Position numbers and translations under genes: made by a program
DNA from: CALJUZ01 sp003387805
GTDB taxonomy: Bacteria > Bacillota > Limnochordia > Limnochordales > ZCTH02-B6
Reading direction: 5' to 3'
NCBI GenBank assembly: GCA_937975235.1
Contig: CALJUZ010000066.1
Span: forward strand, 16,650 to 80,649
DNA length: 64,000 bases
Shown here: positions 23,559 to 32,694 of the stretch, piece by piece
How the letters are laid out: each line of letters begins with the position of its first letter
Numbering within the stretch: the stretch's first letter is position 1
Notes under the pieces: model-generated
What the model was told of the DNA's origin: nothing
What the model saw: only the letters and a program-made list of their open reading frames with translations
Databases searched by the model: none

Positions 23559-25799
23559 TTATCCCCGCTGCGGACGCCGCCCGCCCCGGGGCCGCCCCGC
23601 GCCGTTGCCCCGCCGGCCCGGCGCGCCGCCCCGCTCGCGGCGTTCGTAGCGGCCGTTGCCGCCGTCCACCACGCCCGCGGCCCGCGCCTCGTCCATGGCT
23701 TCCTCCGCGGACAGCGCGGCTTTGCGGGACAAGTTGATGCGGCCCAGGCTGTCGATTTCGGTCACGACCACTTTCACCTGGTCGCCGATGTTGACCACGT
23801 CCTCCACCCGGGCGACCCGGTAGGGCGCCAGCTGGGAGATGTGGATGAGCCCTTCCTTGCCCGGCAAAATCTCGACGAACGCGCCGAACTCCATGATGCG
23901 CGTAACGGTGCCGGTGTAGTGTTCGCCCACCTCCACCTCTTTGACCAGCGACTCGATGATCTGCTTCGCGCGCCGGCCGGCCTCGGTGTCGGTGGAGGCG
24001 ATGAACACCCGGCCGTCGTCCTCGATGTCGATGGCGACGCCCGTTTCGTCGATGATCTTGTTGATGATCTTGCCGCCGGGCCCGATGACTTCCCGGATCT
24101 TGTCCACCGGAATCGTCATCGTGATGATGCGCGGCGCGTACGGCGACAGGTCCTTGCGCGGCTCGGCCAGCACTTCCAGCATGCGCTCCAGGATGAACAT
24201 CCGGCCGGCGCGCGCCTGCTCGAACGCCTTGGCCAAAATCTCGCGGGTCACGCCGCTGATCTTGATGTCCATCTGCAGCGCGGTAACGCCGTCCCGCGTG
24301 CCGGTGACCTTGAAGTCCATGTCGCCCAGCGCGTCCTCGATGCCCTGAATGTCGCTGAGGACCGCGAAGCCGCCTTCGTACTTCACCAGGCCCATGGCGA
24401 TGCCGGCCACCGGCTTCTTGATGGGCACGCCCGCGTCCATGAGCGCCAGCGTGCTGCCGCACGCGCTGGCCATGGACGAGGAGCCGTTGGACTCCAGCAC
24501 CTCGGACACGACCCGGATGGTGTACGGGAACTCTTCCTCGGGCGGGATGACCGGCAGCAGGGCCCGCTCGGCCAAATGGCCGTGGCCGATCTCGCGCCGG
24601 CCCGGCGAGCGCATGGGCCGCACTTCGCCCACGCTGTAGCCCGGGAAGTTGTAGTGGTGGATGTAGCGCTTGCGGTCTTCGTCGCTGAGATCGTCGATCA
24701 TTTGCTCGTCGCTCTTCAGACCCAGCGTGCAGACGCTCAGGACCTGGGTCTGCCCGCGCGTGAAGATGGCGGAGCCGTGAGCCCGCGGCAGCACGCCGGC
24801 GGCGCACCAGACGGGCCGGATTTCATCGTGAGCGCGGCCGTCCACCCGCTCGCCTTCCACGACGATCATGCGCCGCACCTGTTCCTTCAGCAGCTGGTCG
24901 AACACCGCGGACACGTCCTTCAGGTAGGGCGCGGCTTCCTCTTCGCCCCGCTCCTCCACGAACGCTTCCACGATGCGCTCCTTCAGCTGCCGCACCGCCT
25001 CTTCGCGGCGCTGCTTGTCGGCGCTGCGCACCGCCTGGTTGAGCTCGTCCAGCGCCTTGGCCCGGACCCACTCGGCCACTTCCGCGTCCGGCTCGGCCAG
25101 CGGCACGTCCACCTTCGGCTTGCCCACCGCCGCGCGCATCTCCTCCTGCAGCGCGACGATGCGCTTGATTTCCTCGTGGCCGAACATGATGGCGTCCAGC
25201 ACGACGCTCTCCGGCAGCTCGTCGGCGCCGGCCTCCACCATCATGACCGCGTCCTTGGTGCCCGCCACCACCAGATCCAGGTCGCTGTTGTCCATCTGTT
25301 CCAGGGTGGGGTTGATGACGAACTGCCCGTCGACGCGGCCGACGCGCACGCCGCCCACGGGTCCGAGGAAGGGAATGTCCGAGATCGTCAGAGCCGCCGA
25401 AGCGCCGATGAGCGCGGCGATCTCCGGGGCGTTGTCGGGTTCCACCGACATGACCGTCGCGACGATTTGCACGTCGTTGCGGAAACCGTCGGCAAACAGC
25501 GGCCGCAAAGGCCGGTCGATCATGCGGGCGGCCAGCGTCGCCGCTTCGCTGGGGCGGCCTTCCCGCCGCAGCCAGACGCGCGGGATGCGGCCGATGGCGT
25601 ACATCCGCTCTTCGTAGTCGACGAGGAGCGGAAAGAAGTCAATGCCCTGGCGGGGCTCCCGGGACATGACGGCCGTTACCAGCACGACCGTGTCCCCGTA
25701 GCGGACGAGCACCGCGCCGTTGGCCTGCTTGGCCAGCCGGCCGGTTTCGATGACCAGCGGCCGCCCGCCCACCTCCATCTGAAATTTCTGTTCGTTCAA
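23559..25799 (-). CDS. pnp: Polyribonucleotide nucleotidyltransferase (PNPase)
   Basis: PNPase is the phosphorolytic 3'-5' exoribonuclease that degrades mRNA and trims RNA ends. The 746-residue product contains two RNase PH folds (the second with LALMDAGVPIKKPVAGIAMG and the FKVTGTRDGVTALQMDIK metal region) and a linking helical domain. A KH domain follows (IREVIGPGGKIINKIIDE), then an S1 domain (YTGTVTRIMEFGAFVEI). The tail is Arg/Gly-rich (about 35 residues, RRERGGAPGRRGNG onward), longer and more basic than usual, and may add RNA affinity. It lies after rpsO, the classic arrangement, with a strong hairpin in its leader. Confidence 0.97.
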   Translation of the reverse strand: MNEQKFQMEVGGRPLVIETGRLAKQANGAVLVRYGDTVVLVTAVMSREPRQGIDFFPLLVDYEERMYAIGRIPRVWLRREGRPSEAATLAARMIDRPLRPLFADGFRNDVQIVATVMSVEPDNAPEIAALIGASAALTISDIPFLGPVGGVRVGRVDGQFVINPTLEQMDNSDLDLVVAGTKDAVMMVEAGADELPESVVLDAIMFGHEEIKRIVALQEEMRAAVGKPKVDVPLAEPDAEVAEWVRAKALDELNQAVRSADKQRREEAVRQLKERIVEAFVEERGEEEAAPYLKDVSAVFDQLLKEQVRRMIVVEGERVDGRAHDEIRPVWCAAGVLPRAHGSAIFTRGQTQVLSVCTLGLKSDEQMIDDLSDEDRKRYIHHYNFPGYSVGEVRPMRSPGRREIGHGHLAERALLPVIPPEEEFPYTIRVVSEVLESNGSSSMASACGSTLALMDAGVPIKKPVAGIAMGLVKYEGGFAVLSDIQGIEDALGDMDFKVTGTRDGVTALQMDIKISGVTREILAKAFEQARAGRMFILERMLEVLAEPRKDLSPYAPRIITMTIPVDKIREVIGPGGKIINKIIDETGVAIDIEDDGRVFIASTDTEAGRRAKQIIESLVKEVEVGEHYTGTVTRIMEFGAFVEILPGKEGLIHISQLAPYRVARVEDVVNIGDQVKVVVTEIDSLGRINLSRKAALSAEEAMDEARAAGVVDGGNGRYERRERGGAPGRRGNGAGRPRGGRRPQRG

Positions 25800-25826
25800 T
25801 ACGTGAGACCTCCTGATTGTCTTGCG

Positions 25827-25858
25827 CCCGCCGGGCGCCGCCCTGCGGCGCCGGCGGG
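25827..25858 (-). promoter_or_regulatory. Strong hairpin in the rpsO-pnp intergenic leader
   Basis: Two 7-bp perfect arms (25827-25833/25852-25858 and 25835-25841/25845-25851) stack into a 14-bp GC stem with one bulged base and a 3-base loop. It lies 28 bases before the pnp start. In E. coli an RNase III-cut stem at the same place controls pnp by autoregulation. A similar role here is inference. Confidence 0.5.
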
Positions 25859-25861
25859 TCT

Positions 25862-25904
25862 TTCACTGCGGCAATAAACAGAACGAGAGCGGCAAACACC
25901 GCTC
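25862..25904 (-). terminator. Weak terminator or attenuator after rpsO
   Basis: A 6-bp stem GAGCGG/CCGCTC (25887-25892 and 25899-25904) is followed on the minus strand by a T-rich run TCGTTCTGTTTATT. The stem is short and the tract is interrupted, so partial readthrough into pnp is likely. Confidence 0.4.
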
Positions 25905-25906
25905 CG

Positions 25907-26176
25907 TCAACGACGCAGACCGAGTTTTTCCACGATGGCCCGGTACCGCTCGACGTCGGTCTTCTGCAGGTAGTTCAGAAGACCGCGCCGCTGGCCGATC
26001 ATCTTGTACATGCCCCGGCGCGAATGGTGATCCTTCTTGTGCACCCGCAGATGCTCGGTCAGCTCGTTGATGCGCGCCGTCAAGATCGCGATCTGCACCT
26101 CGGGCGAGCCGGTGTCGCCTTCGTGCTGCTGAAACTCGGCGATAATCTGCGCCTTGGCTTCCTTGGACAGCGACAT
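25907..26176 (-). CDS. rpsO: 30S ribosomal protein S15
   Basis: The 89-residue product matches S15 in length and sequence: EFQQHEGDTGSPEVQIAILT, LTEHLRVHKKDHHSRRG, and LLNYLQKTDVERY. It binds the three-way junction of helix 20/21/22 in 16S rRNA. ATG 26176 follows GGAGGTG. It has its own promoter about 80 bases upstream and a structured leader, which is consistent with translational autoregulation by S15. Confidence 0.97.
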   Translation of the reverse strand: MSLSKEAKAQIIAEFQQHEGDTGSPEVQIAILTARINELTEHLRVHKKDHHSRRGMYKMIGQRRGLLNYLQKTDVERYRAIVEKLGLRR

Positions 26177-26204
26177 GTCTACACCTCCGTTTTCCAATGT
26201 AGCC

Positions 26205-26251
26205 CCTGCCACCACGCCGCCGTCGGAGGGCTCGGACGGCCTAGTGCCAGG
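26205..26251 (-). promoter_or_regulatory. Candidate S15-binding leader of rpsO
   Basis: The rpsO 5' leader can form nested stems: inner GCCGTC/GACGGC (26219-26224 with 26235-26240) and outer CCTG/CAGG (26205-26208 with 26248-26251). Other Bacillota use an rpsO leader structure bound by S15 to repress translation. Whether this one mimics the rRNA junction is unproven. Confidence 0.35.
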
Positions 26252-26263
26252 TTTCCCTGCTTA

Positions 26264-26293
26264 GTTATACCACACGCGGGGCGCGTTGCACAA
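26264..26293 (-). promoter_or_regulatory. rpsO promoter
   Basis: On the minus strand TTGTGC (complement of 26288-26293) and TATAAC (complement of 26264-26269) are 18 bases apart, with an extended -10 TG one base before the hexamer. It follows the ribF stop and precedes rpsO. Confidence 0.7.
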
Positions 26294-26301
26294 CCGCGGC
26301 G

Positions 26302-27156
26302 TCAACGCCGCCGCGCGAGGAAGCGGACGCGCACCGGCCCCGTTCCCGCAGGCGGGGCCCCGCCCCGCAGCAGCAGCCCGCGGCCGGGCCCGGCCGCGAT
26401 GACGGCCACCACCGGCACGCCCCGGGCGTCATCGTCGCCGCGGTCGTCGCCGTGCTCGCCCCACAGCTCCGCCCGGTACTCGCCCGCGCCGGGCAGCAGC
26501 AGTTCCGGCGCGGGATCCACCCGCAGCGCCGGTTCCCCGTCCGGGGACCGCTCCATCCCGCCCGGCACCCCCACCACTTCGTACGGCCGGCCCAGAAGAC
26601 GCGCCGCGGCTTCCACGTCGCCCTCGGCCAGCAGGCGGCGGATGCAGCTGCTGGAAACAACCCGGCCGTCGGGCGCCCGCACCGTGGGCGCCACGTGCAC
26701 CGCCGCGCCCCGCCGGCCCGCTTCGTCCTCCAGCAGCCGGGGCGTGCCCGCGGCGCCCCGGCCGAAACGAAAGTCCTCCCCGACGACGATGCGTCGGGCG
26801 CCCAGGCCTTCCAGCAGCACGTCGTGCACGAAGGCCTCGGGCGACAGCGACGCCACGTCCCGGTCGAAGCGCAGCACCACGACGCGGGCCACGCCCAGCT
26901 TTCGCATAAGCCGGGCCCGATGCTCCACCGTGGACAGCGCGGGCGGCGGGCCGCCGCCCACCACCGCCCGCGGATGGGGCGAGAAGGTGAGCGCCACCGG
27001 CGTCTCCCCGGCCGCGGCCGCCTCCTCCACCGCCAGGCGCAAAATGCGGGCGTGGCCCACGTGCACCCCGTCGAAGTTGCCCACCGCCACCGCGGCCGGC
27101 TCCCACAGCGGCGCCCGCCGCCGCAGCTCGTCCAAGGTCAGATGCCAAACGGACAA
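26302..27156 (-). CDS. ribF: FAD synthetase with degenerate riboflavin kinase domain (RibF-like)
   Basis: The N-terminal FMN adenylyltransferase half is intact: GNFDGVHVGHARIL with the HxGH nucleotide motif, and SSSCIRRLLAEGDVEAAARLL ending in LGRPY. The C-terminal half normally is riboflavin kinase with a GxPTAN motif and a NIG segment. Here the aligned stretch reads GEPALRV and the NIG and catalytic-Glu segments are absent, leaving a short Gly/Asp-rich remainder ending VRVRFLARRR. At 284 residues it is some 25 shorter than usual. It should make FAD from FMN but probably not FMN from riboflavin. It has a TTG start at 27156 after GAGGGAA, and is the last gene of the rimP-nusA-infB operon. Confidence 0.85.
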   Translation of the reverse strand: MSVWHLTLDELRRRAPLWEPAAVAVGNFDGVHVGHARILRLAVEEAAAAGETPVALTFSPHPRAVVGGGPPPALSTVEHRARLMRKLGVARVVVLRFDRDVASLSPEAFVHDVLLEGLGARRIVVGEDFRFGRGAAGTPRLLEDEAGRRGAAVHVAPTVRAPDGRVVSSSCIRRLLAEGDVEAAARLLGRPYEVVGVPGGMERSPDGEPALRVDPAPELLLPGAGEYRAELWGEHGDDRGDDDARGVPVVAVIAAGPGRGLLLRGGAPPAGTGPVRVRFLARRR

Positions 27157-27173
27157 TGCGCTTCCCTCATCCG

Positions 27174-28184
27174 TTACGAAAATACGATGCGCGGGCGCCA
27201 GCGGACGTCGGCGCCGCGCCCTTCGGGCTCGGCCAGAGCCAGCAGGTTGCCGGCCGGATCGTAGAGCCGGACCCAGCGCCGGCGGGAGCGGGTTTCCCCC
27301 TCATCCGGGGCCGACGGGGCGCGCTCGGGCCCGGGGCCGCCTGCCGCGGCTCGGGAGGCGGCGGCCACCGGCTGCCCATACGCGACCCGGGCCGCCGCCT
27401 CGGCCGGCAAATCAACCCGGGGCCAGCGGGACAGCGCCGCGTCCATGGGCAGGAGCACCGGCCCGCCCGCGGCCGCGTCGGCCTCCAGCTCCTCCAGCGT
27501 GCGGGCCGTGCCCAGGTCCAGCTCTCCGACGCGCGTCCGCAGCAGAAACGACATGAACGCCGCGCAACCCAGCGCTTCCCCCATGTCGGCGCAGAGCGTG
27601 CGCACGTACGTGCCTTTGGAGCATGTGACGTCGAAGGTGATCCGGGTGCCGGCCCGCAGCACGCCCGCGTCGGGTTCGACGCGGACCAGCTCCAGCCGGT
27701 GGATGCGGACCGTCCTGGGCTCGCGCGGCACGGCCACGCCTTCGCGGGCCAGCTCGTACAGCCGCCGGCCTTGGTGGCGAATCGCGGACGTCATAGGCGG
27801 CACCTGCTGAACGGGCCCGACGAACCTTTGCATGACCTCCCGCAGCCGGGCGCGATCCACGGCGCAGTCCCGCTCCACGCGCACGACCTCGCCGAAGGCG
27901 TCCTGCGTATCGGTGGCCGCGCCGAGACACATCTCGGCCCGGTACGCTTTGTCCTCCTCCTGGAGCAGCTCCACCAGGCGCGTCGCCCGGCCCACGCACA
28001 GCACCAGCACGCCCGCGGCGCCCGGGTCCAGCGTGCCCGTGTGGCCCACCCGGCGCACGCCCAGGAGCCGGCGCACCCGGGCCACCACGTCGTGGGACGT
28101 CATGCCCGGCGGCTTGAGAATGTTGAGCAGGCCGTCCCGGGCCGGTCCCGCGGCCGGCGCCGGCGATCCCGGCGCCCGCGTCAC
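27174..28184 (-). CDS. truB: tRNA pseudouridine-55 synthase TruB
   Basis: TruB converts U55 in the T-loop of all tRNAs. The catalytic aspartate is in GHTGTLDPGAAGVL, preceded by LLNILKPPGMTSHDVV. Later motifs YRAEMCLGAATDTQD, CSKGTYVRTLCADMG and a PUA-like C-terminus are visible. At 336 residues it is about 30 longer than average; the excess is a Pro/Ala/Arg insert in the C-terminal region. The GTG start at 28184 overlaps the nrnA stop as GTGA. Its position after rbfA/nrnA follows the standard Bacillota order. Confidence 0.95.
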   Translation of the reverse strand: MTRAPGSPAPAAGPARDGLLNILKPPGMTSHDVVARVRRLLGVRRVGHTGTLDPGAAGVLVLCVGRATRLVELLQEEDKAYRAEMCLGAATDTQDAFGEVVRVERDCAVDRARLREVMQRFVGPVQQVPPMTSAIRHQGRRLYELAREGVAVPREPRTVRIHRLELVRVEPDAGVLRAGTRITFDVTCSKGTYVRTLCADMGEALGCAAFMSFLLRTRVGELDLGTARTLEELEADAAAGGPVLLPMDAALSRWPRVDLPAEAAARVAYGQPVAAASRAAAGGPGPERAPSAPDEGETRSRRRWVRLYDPAGNLLALAEPEGRGADVRWRPRIVFS

Positions 28185-29191
28185 CGGGCCCCGCCCTCCG
28201 GCTCGGGCGGCGCGTCGCCGCCCGCCGGCGGCAGCGCCTTGGCCAGCTCCGCCAAAAGCTGCTCCAGCGCCTGGCCCACCGGCGCGTTGATGGTGCAGCC
28301 CGCGGCTCCGGGATGCCCGCCGCCCCGGAAGGCGGATGCCACGGCGCTGACGTCCACCCGCCCCCGGGAGCGCAGGCTGACGCGCGTTTGCCCGTCGGGC
28401 AGCTCCCGCAGCAGCATGGCCGCCTCCACGCCCCGGATGGAGCGGGGGTACTGCACGAACCCGGAGGAATCGTCGTCCTCGGCCCCCGCCCGGGCCAGCA
28501 TGTCGCGGGTGACGATCATCCAGGCGATGCGGCCGTCTTCGCTGCGGGACAGCGTGTTCAGGCTCAGTTTCAAGAGCTGCATCGCGTTCCACGACGTGTC
28601 GTCGTAGAAGCGGCCGGCGATTTCATCGGGCTTCGCTCCGGCCGCCACCAGCTGCGCCGCGATGTGCAGCGTCGTCGCGGTGGTGTTGGAATAGCGGAAC
28701 GACCCGGTGTCGCTCATGATCGCGGCGTACAGGTTCGCAGCGGCCGCCGCGTCCAGGGTCAGACGCCAGTGGTCCGTCAGCAGCCGGAAAATGATTTCGC
28801 CGGTGGCCGCAGCCTGCGGGTCGACGTAATAAAGCGTGCCCTCGCCCGGATTCGTCACGTGGTGATCGATGTTGTAGACGTAAGCGTATTGGGACATCTG
28901 CTTCCGCACGGCGCCGATGCGGGTCGAGTCGCAGTCGACGATGACCAGCGCGTCGGCCGCCGGCGCGGGCGGCCGGCGCACCTCTTCCACGCCGGGCAGA
29001 AAGGCCAGCTCCTCGCCCACGGGATCGTCGGACACCATAGCCACTTCCTTGCCCAGCCTCCGCAGGCCCCACGCGAGGGCCAGCATGGAGCCCAGGCAGT
29101 CCGGATCCGGATCGACGTGGCACGTGATGACGAAGGAGTCGTGGCGCGCCAGCGCCCTGGCCATGGCGGCCAGCGGGTCAGCGGGACTCAT
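28181..29191 (-). CDS. nrnA: DHH/DHHA1 phosphoesterase, NrnA-type nanoRNase/pAp phosphatase
   Basis: NrnA degrades short oligoribonucleotides and 3'-phosphoadenosine 5'-phosphate using Mn. The 336-residue protein shows HVDPDPDCLGS (with Pro in place of the usual Gly), VDCDSTRIG, the IDHHVTN motif, SDTGSFRYSNT, and the DHHA1 GGGHPGAAG. ATG 29191 follows GGGAGGAGG by six bases and overlaps the end of rbfA. Order rbfA-nrnA-truB is common in Bacillota. The rest of the active site looks normal. Confidence 0.93.
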   Translation of the reverse strand: MSPADPLAAMARALARHDSFVITCHVDPDPDCLGSMLALAWGLRRLGKEVAMVSDDPVGEELAFLPGVEEVRRPPAPAADALVIVDCDSTRIGAVRKQMSQYAYVYNIDHHVTNPGEGTLYYVDPQAAATGEIIFRLLTDHWRLTLDAAAAANLYAAIMSDTGSFRYSNTTATTLHIAAQLVAAGAKPDEIAGRFYDDTSWNAMQLLKLSLNTLSRSEDGRIAWMIVTRDMLARAGAEDDDSSGFVQYPRSIRGVEAAMLLRELPDGQTRVSLRSRGRVDVSAVASAFRGGGHPGAAGCTINAPVGQALEQLLAELAKALPPAGGDAPPEPEGGAR

Positions 29192-29615
29192 CGCCGTCCT
29201 CCTCCCGCGCGCCCGCCGGCTGCGGCTCCGCCGGCGCCCCGGCCTCACGGCCTTCGGACGATTGGGCCGCCTGCGGCTCGGGCGCGAGCTCGCGCAGCAG
29301 ACGGTTGATGCGGTGACCCCGTTCGATGGAATCGTCCAGCCGGAACGAAATTTCCGGGGTATGCCGCAGCCGGATGCGGCGCCCCAGCTCGCTGCGGACA
29401 AACCCCTGGGCGTGGTGCAGCGCCTCCAGCGTCTGCGCCTTTGCCTCGTCGTCGCCGAAAATGCTGACGTAAATTTTTGCGTGGCGCAAATCCCGCGACA
29501 TCTCCACGTCGGTCACCGAGACGAAGCCGATGCGCGGGTCTTTCATCTTGCGCAGAATGTCGCTGGTTTCGCGCTTGAAATCCTCTCGTATCCGCTCCGC
29601 GCGCGGCACGCTCAT
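29178..29615 (-). CDS. rbfA: Ribosome-binding factor A
   Basis: RbfA is a KH-like 30S maturation factor that acts on the 5' end of 16S rRNA. The start MSVPRAERIREDFKRETSDIL and the later ISFRLDDSIERGHRINRLL are the family signature. At 145 residues it carries a roughly 30-residue Pro/Ala/Glu/Gly tail not found in short homologues, and its end overlaps nrnA. The 63 bases upstream (29616-29678) hold GC-rich palindromes only. Confidence 0.95.
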   Translation of the reverse strand: MSVPRAERIREDFKRETSDILRKMKDPRIGFVSVTDVEMSRDLRHAKIYVSIFGDDEAKAQTLEALHHAQGFVRSELGRRIRLRHTPEISFRLDDSIERGHRINRLLRELAPEPQAAQSSEGREAGAPAEPQPAGAREEDGDESR

Positions 29616-29678
29616 GGGCTATCCCTCCTTGACCCTCAAGACGCCCGGCCGGCGGCAGGGCCGGCCCGGCCGCCGGCG

Positions 29679-29953
29679 TCAACCGACCTCGATGGTATAG
29701 TCGGTCAACTCCACCGCCCCGTGGCTTTCCACCAGACGCACGACCGCCGACAGCACCCGGTGCGCGTGGCGGGTGTCCGTCGTCACCACCGCCGCCGCCA
29801 GCGTGGCCCGCTGCCACGTGTCGTGCCCGTCCACTTCCGCGACGGAGACGTTGAAGCGCCGAATGCGATCGACGAGGCTGCGCACGACGCGCCGCTTGTC
29901 CTTCAGGGACCCGCCGTCCGGAATGTACAGCTCCATCGTGAGCAGCCCGACGA

Positions 29954-29957
<4 letters not shown>
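29679..29957 (-). CDS. ylxP: DUF503 family protein YlxP
   Basis: The 92-residue product matches Bacillus YlxP in length and in the start MIVGLLTMELYIPDGGSLKDKRR, given here in part: IPDGGSLKDKRRVVRSL. It is a ferredoxin-like fold protein of unknown function, always near infB/rbfA, so a ribosome-assembly role is suspected. GTG 29957 overlaps the infB stop as GTGA. Confidence 0.9.
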
Positions 29958-32074
<2,117 letters not shown>

Positions 32075-32097
32075 TTACCGCATCACCTCTATCAGAT

Positions 32098-32409
32098 TCA
32101 GCCCCGGCCTTCCGCGGCCCCGACGGCGTCTTGCAGCATGCGGGCGAAGCGGCCGTCCAGCAGCGCGACCACCGCGCGCGGGCGCTGGCCGATCCAGGCC
32201 CCCAGCGCCTCCTTTTCGCCCCAGCGCAGGCACGGCACGCCGTGCTCCTCCGCGGCCCGCCGCACCCGCCTGGCCGTGCTGGGCCCCGCGTCGGCCGCCA
32301 GCAGCACCAGGCGGGCCCGGCCCCGCCGGATGGCCCGCAGGCACTCGTCCTCGCCCGACGCCAGCTGGCCCGCGGCTTTGGCAAAACCAAGCACCGCCGC
32401 GGGATTCAC
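32098..32409 (-). CDS. ylxQ: L7Ae-family RNA-binding protein YlxQ
   Basis: This 103-residue protein follows the L7Ae/L30e pattern: AKAAGQLASGEDECLRAIRR, then ARLVLLAADAGPSTARRVRR, and an EKEALGAWIG segment. It probably binds kink-turn RNA, and sits between rnpM and infB as in Bacillus. The GTG start at 32409 overlaps the rnpM stop as GTGA. Confidence 0.88.
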   Translation of the reverse strand: MNPAAVLGFAKAAGQLASGEDECLRAIRRGRARLVLLAADAGPSTARRVRRAAEEHGVPCLRWGEKEALGAWIGQRPRAVVALLDGRFARMLQDAVGAAEGRG

Positions 32410-32675
32410 GGCGCGGCCGCCAACATGTCGGCGAGGCGCCGGCGCACGTCATCCGGGATGGGCCGCTGCAGCGCCCGCTCCAGGCGCTTGGCTTTCAGCG
32501 CCTGTTCGAGGCAGCGGACGTCGGGGCACACGTACGCGCCCCGGCCGGACAGCTTGCCCGTCGGATCCACCGTCACGTCGCCGTCCGGCGTGCGCACCAC
32601 CCGGACCAGCTCGCGCTTGGGGCGCGACGTGCGGCAGCCGACGCACGTGCGCATCGGTACTTTGCGCTGTGCCAT
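32406..32675 (-). CDS. rnpM: YlxR/RnpM family RNA-binding protein (DUF448)
   Basis: The 89 residues contain the family signature: MRTCVGCRTSRPKRELVRVV, GRGAYVCPDVRCLEQALK and a C-terminal helix. Homologues bind the RNase P RNA (RnpM) and affect expression globally. It begins about 20 bases after nusA, in the conserved rimP-nusA-ylxR-ylxQ-infB order. Confidence 0.93.
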   Translation of the reverse strand: MAQRKVPMRTCVGCRTSRPKRELVRVVRTPDGDVTVDPTGKLSGRGAYVCPDVRCLEQALKAKRLERALQRPIPDDVRRRLADMLAAAP

Positions 32676-32694
32676 CCGTTGGCTTCCTCCTCGC

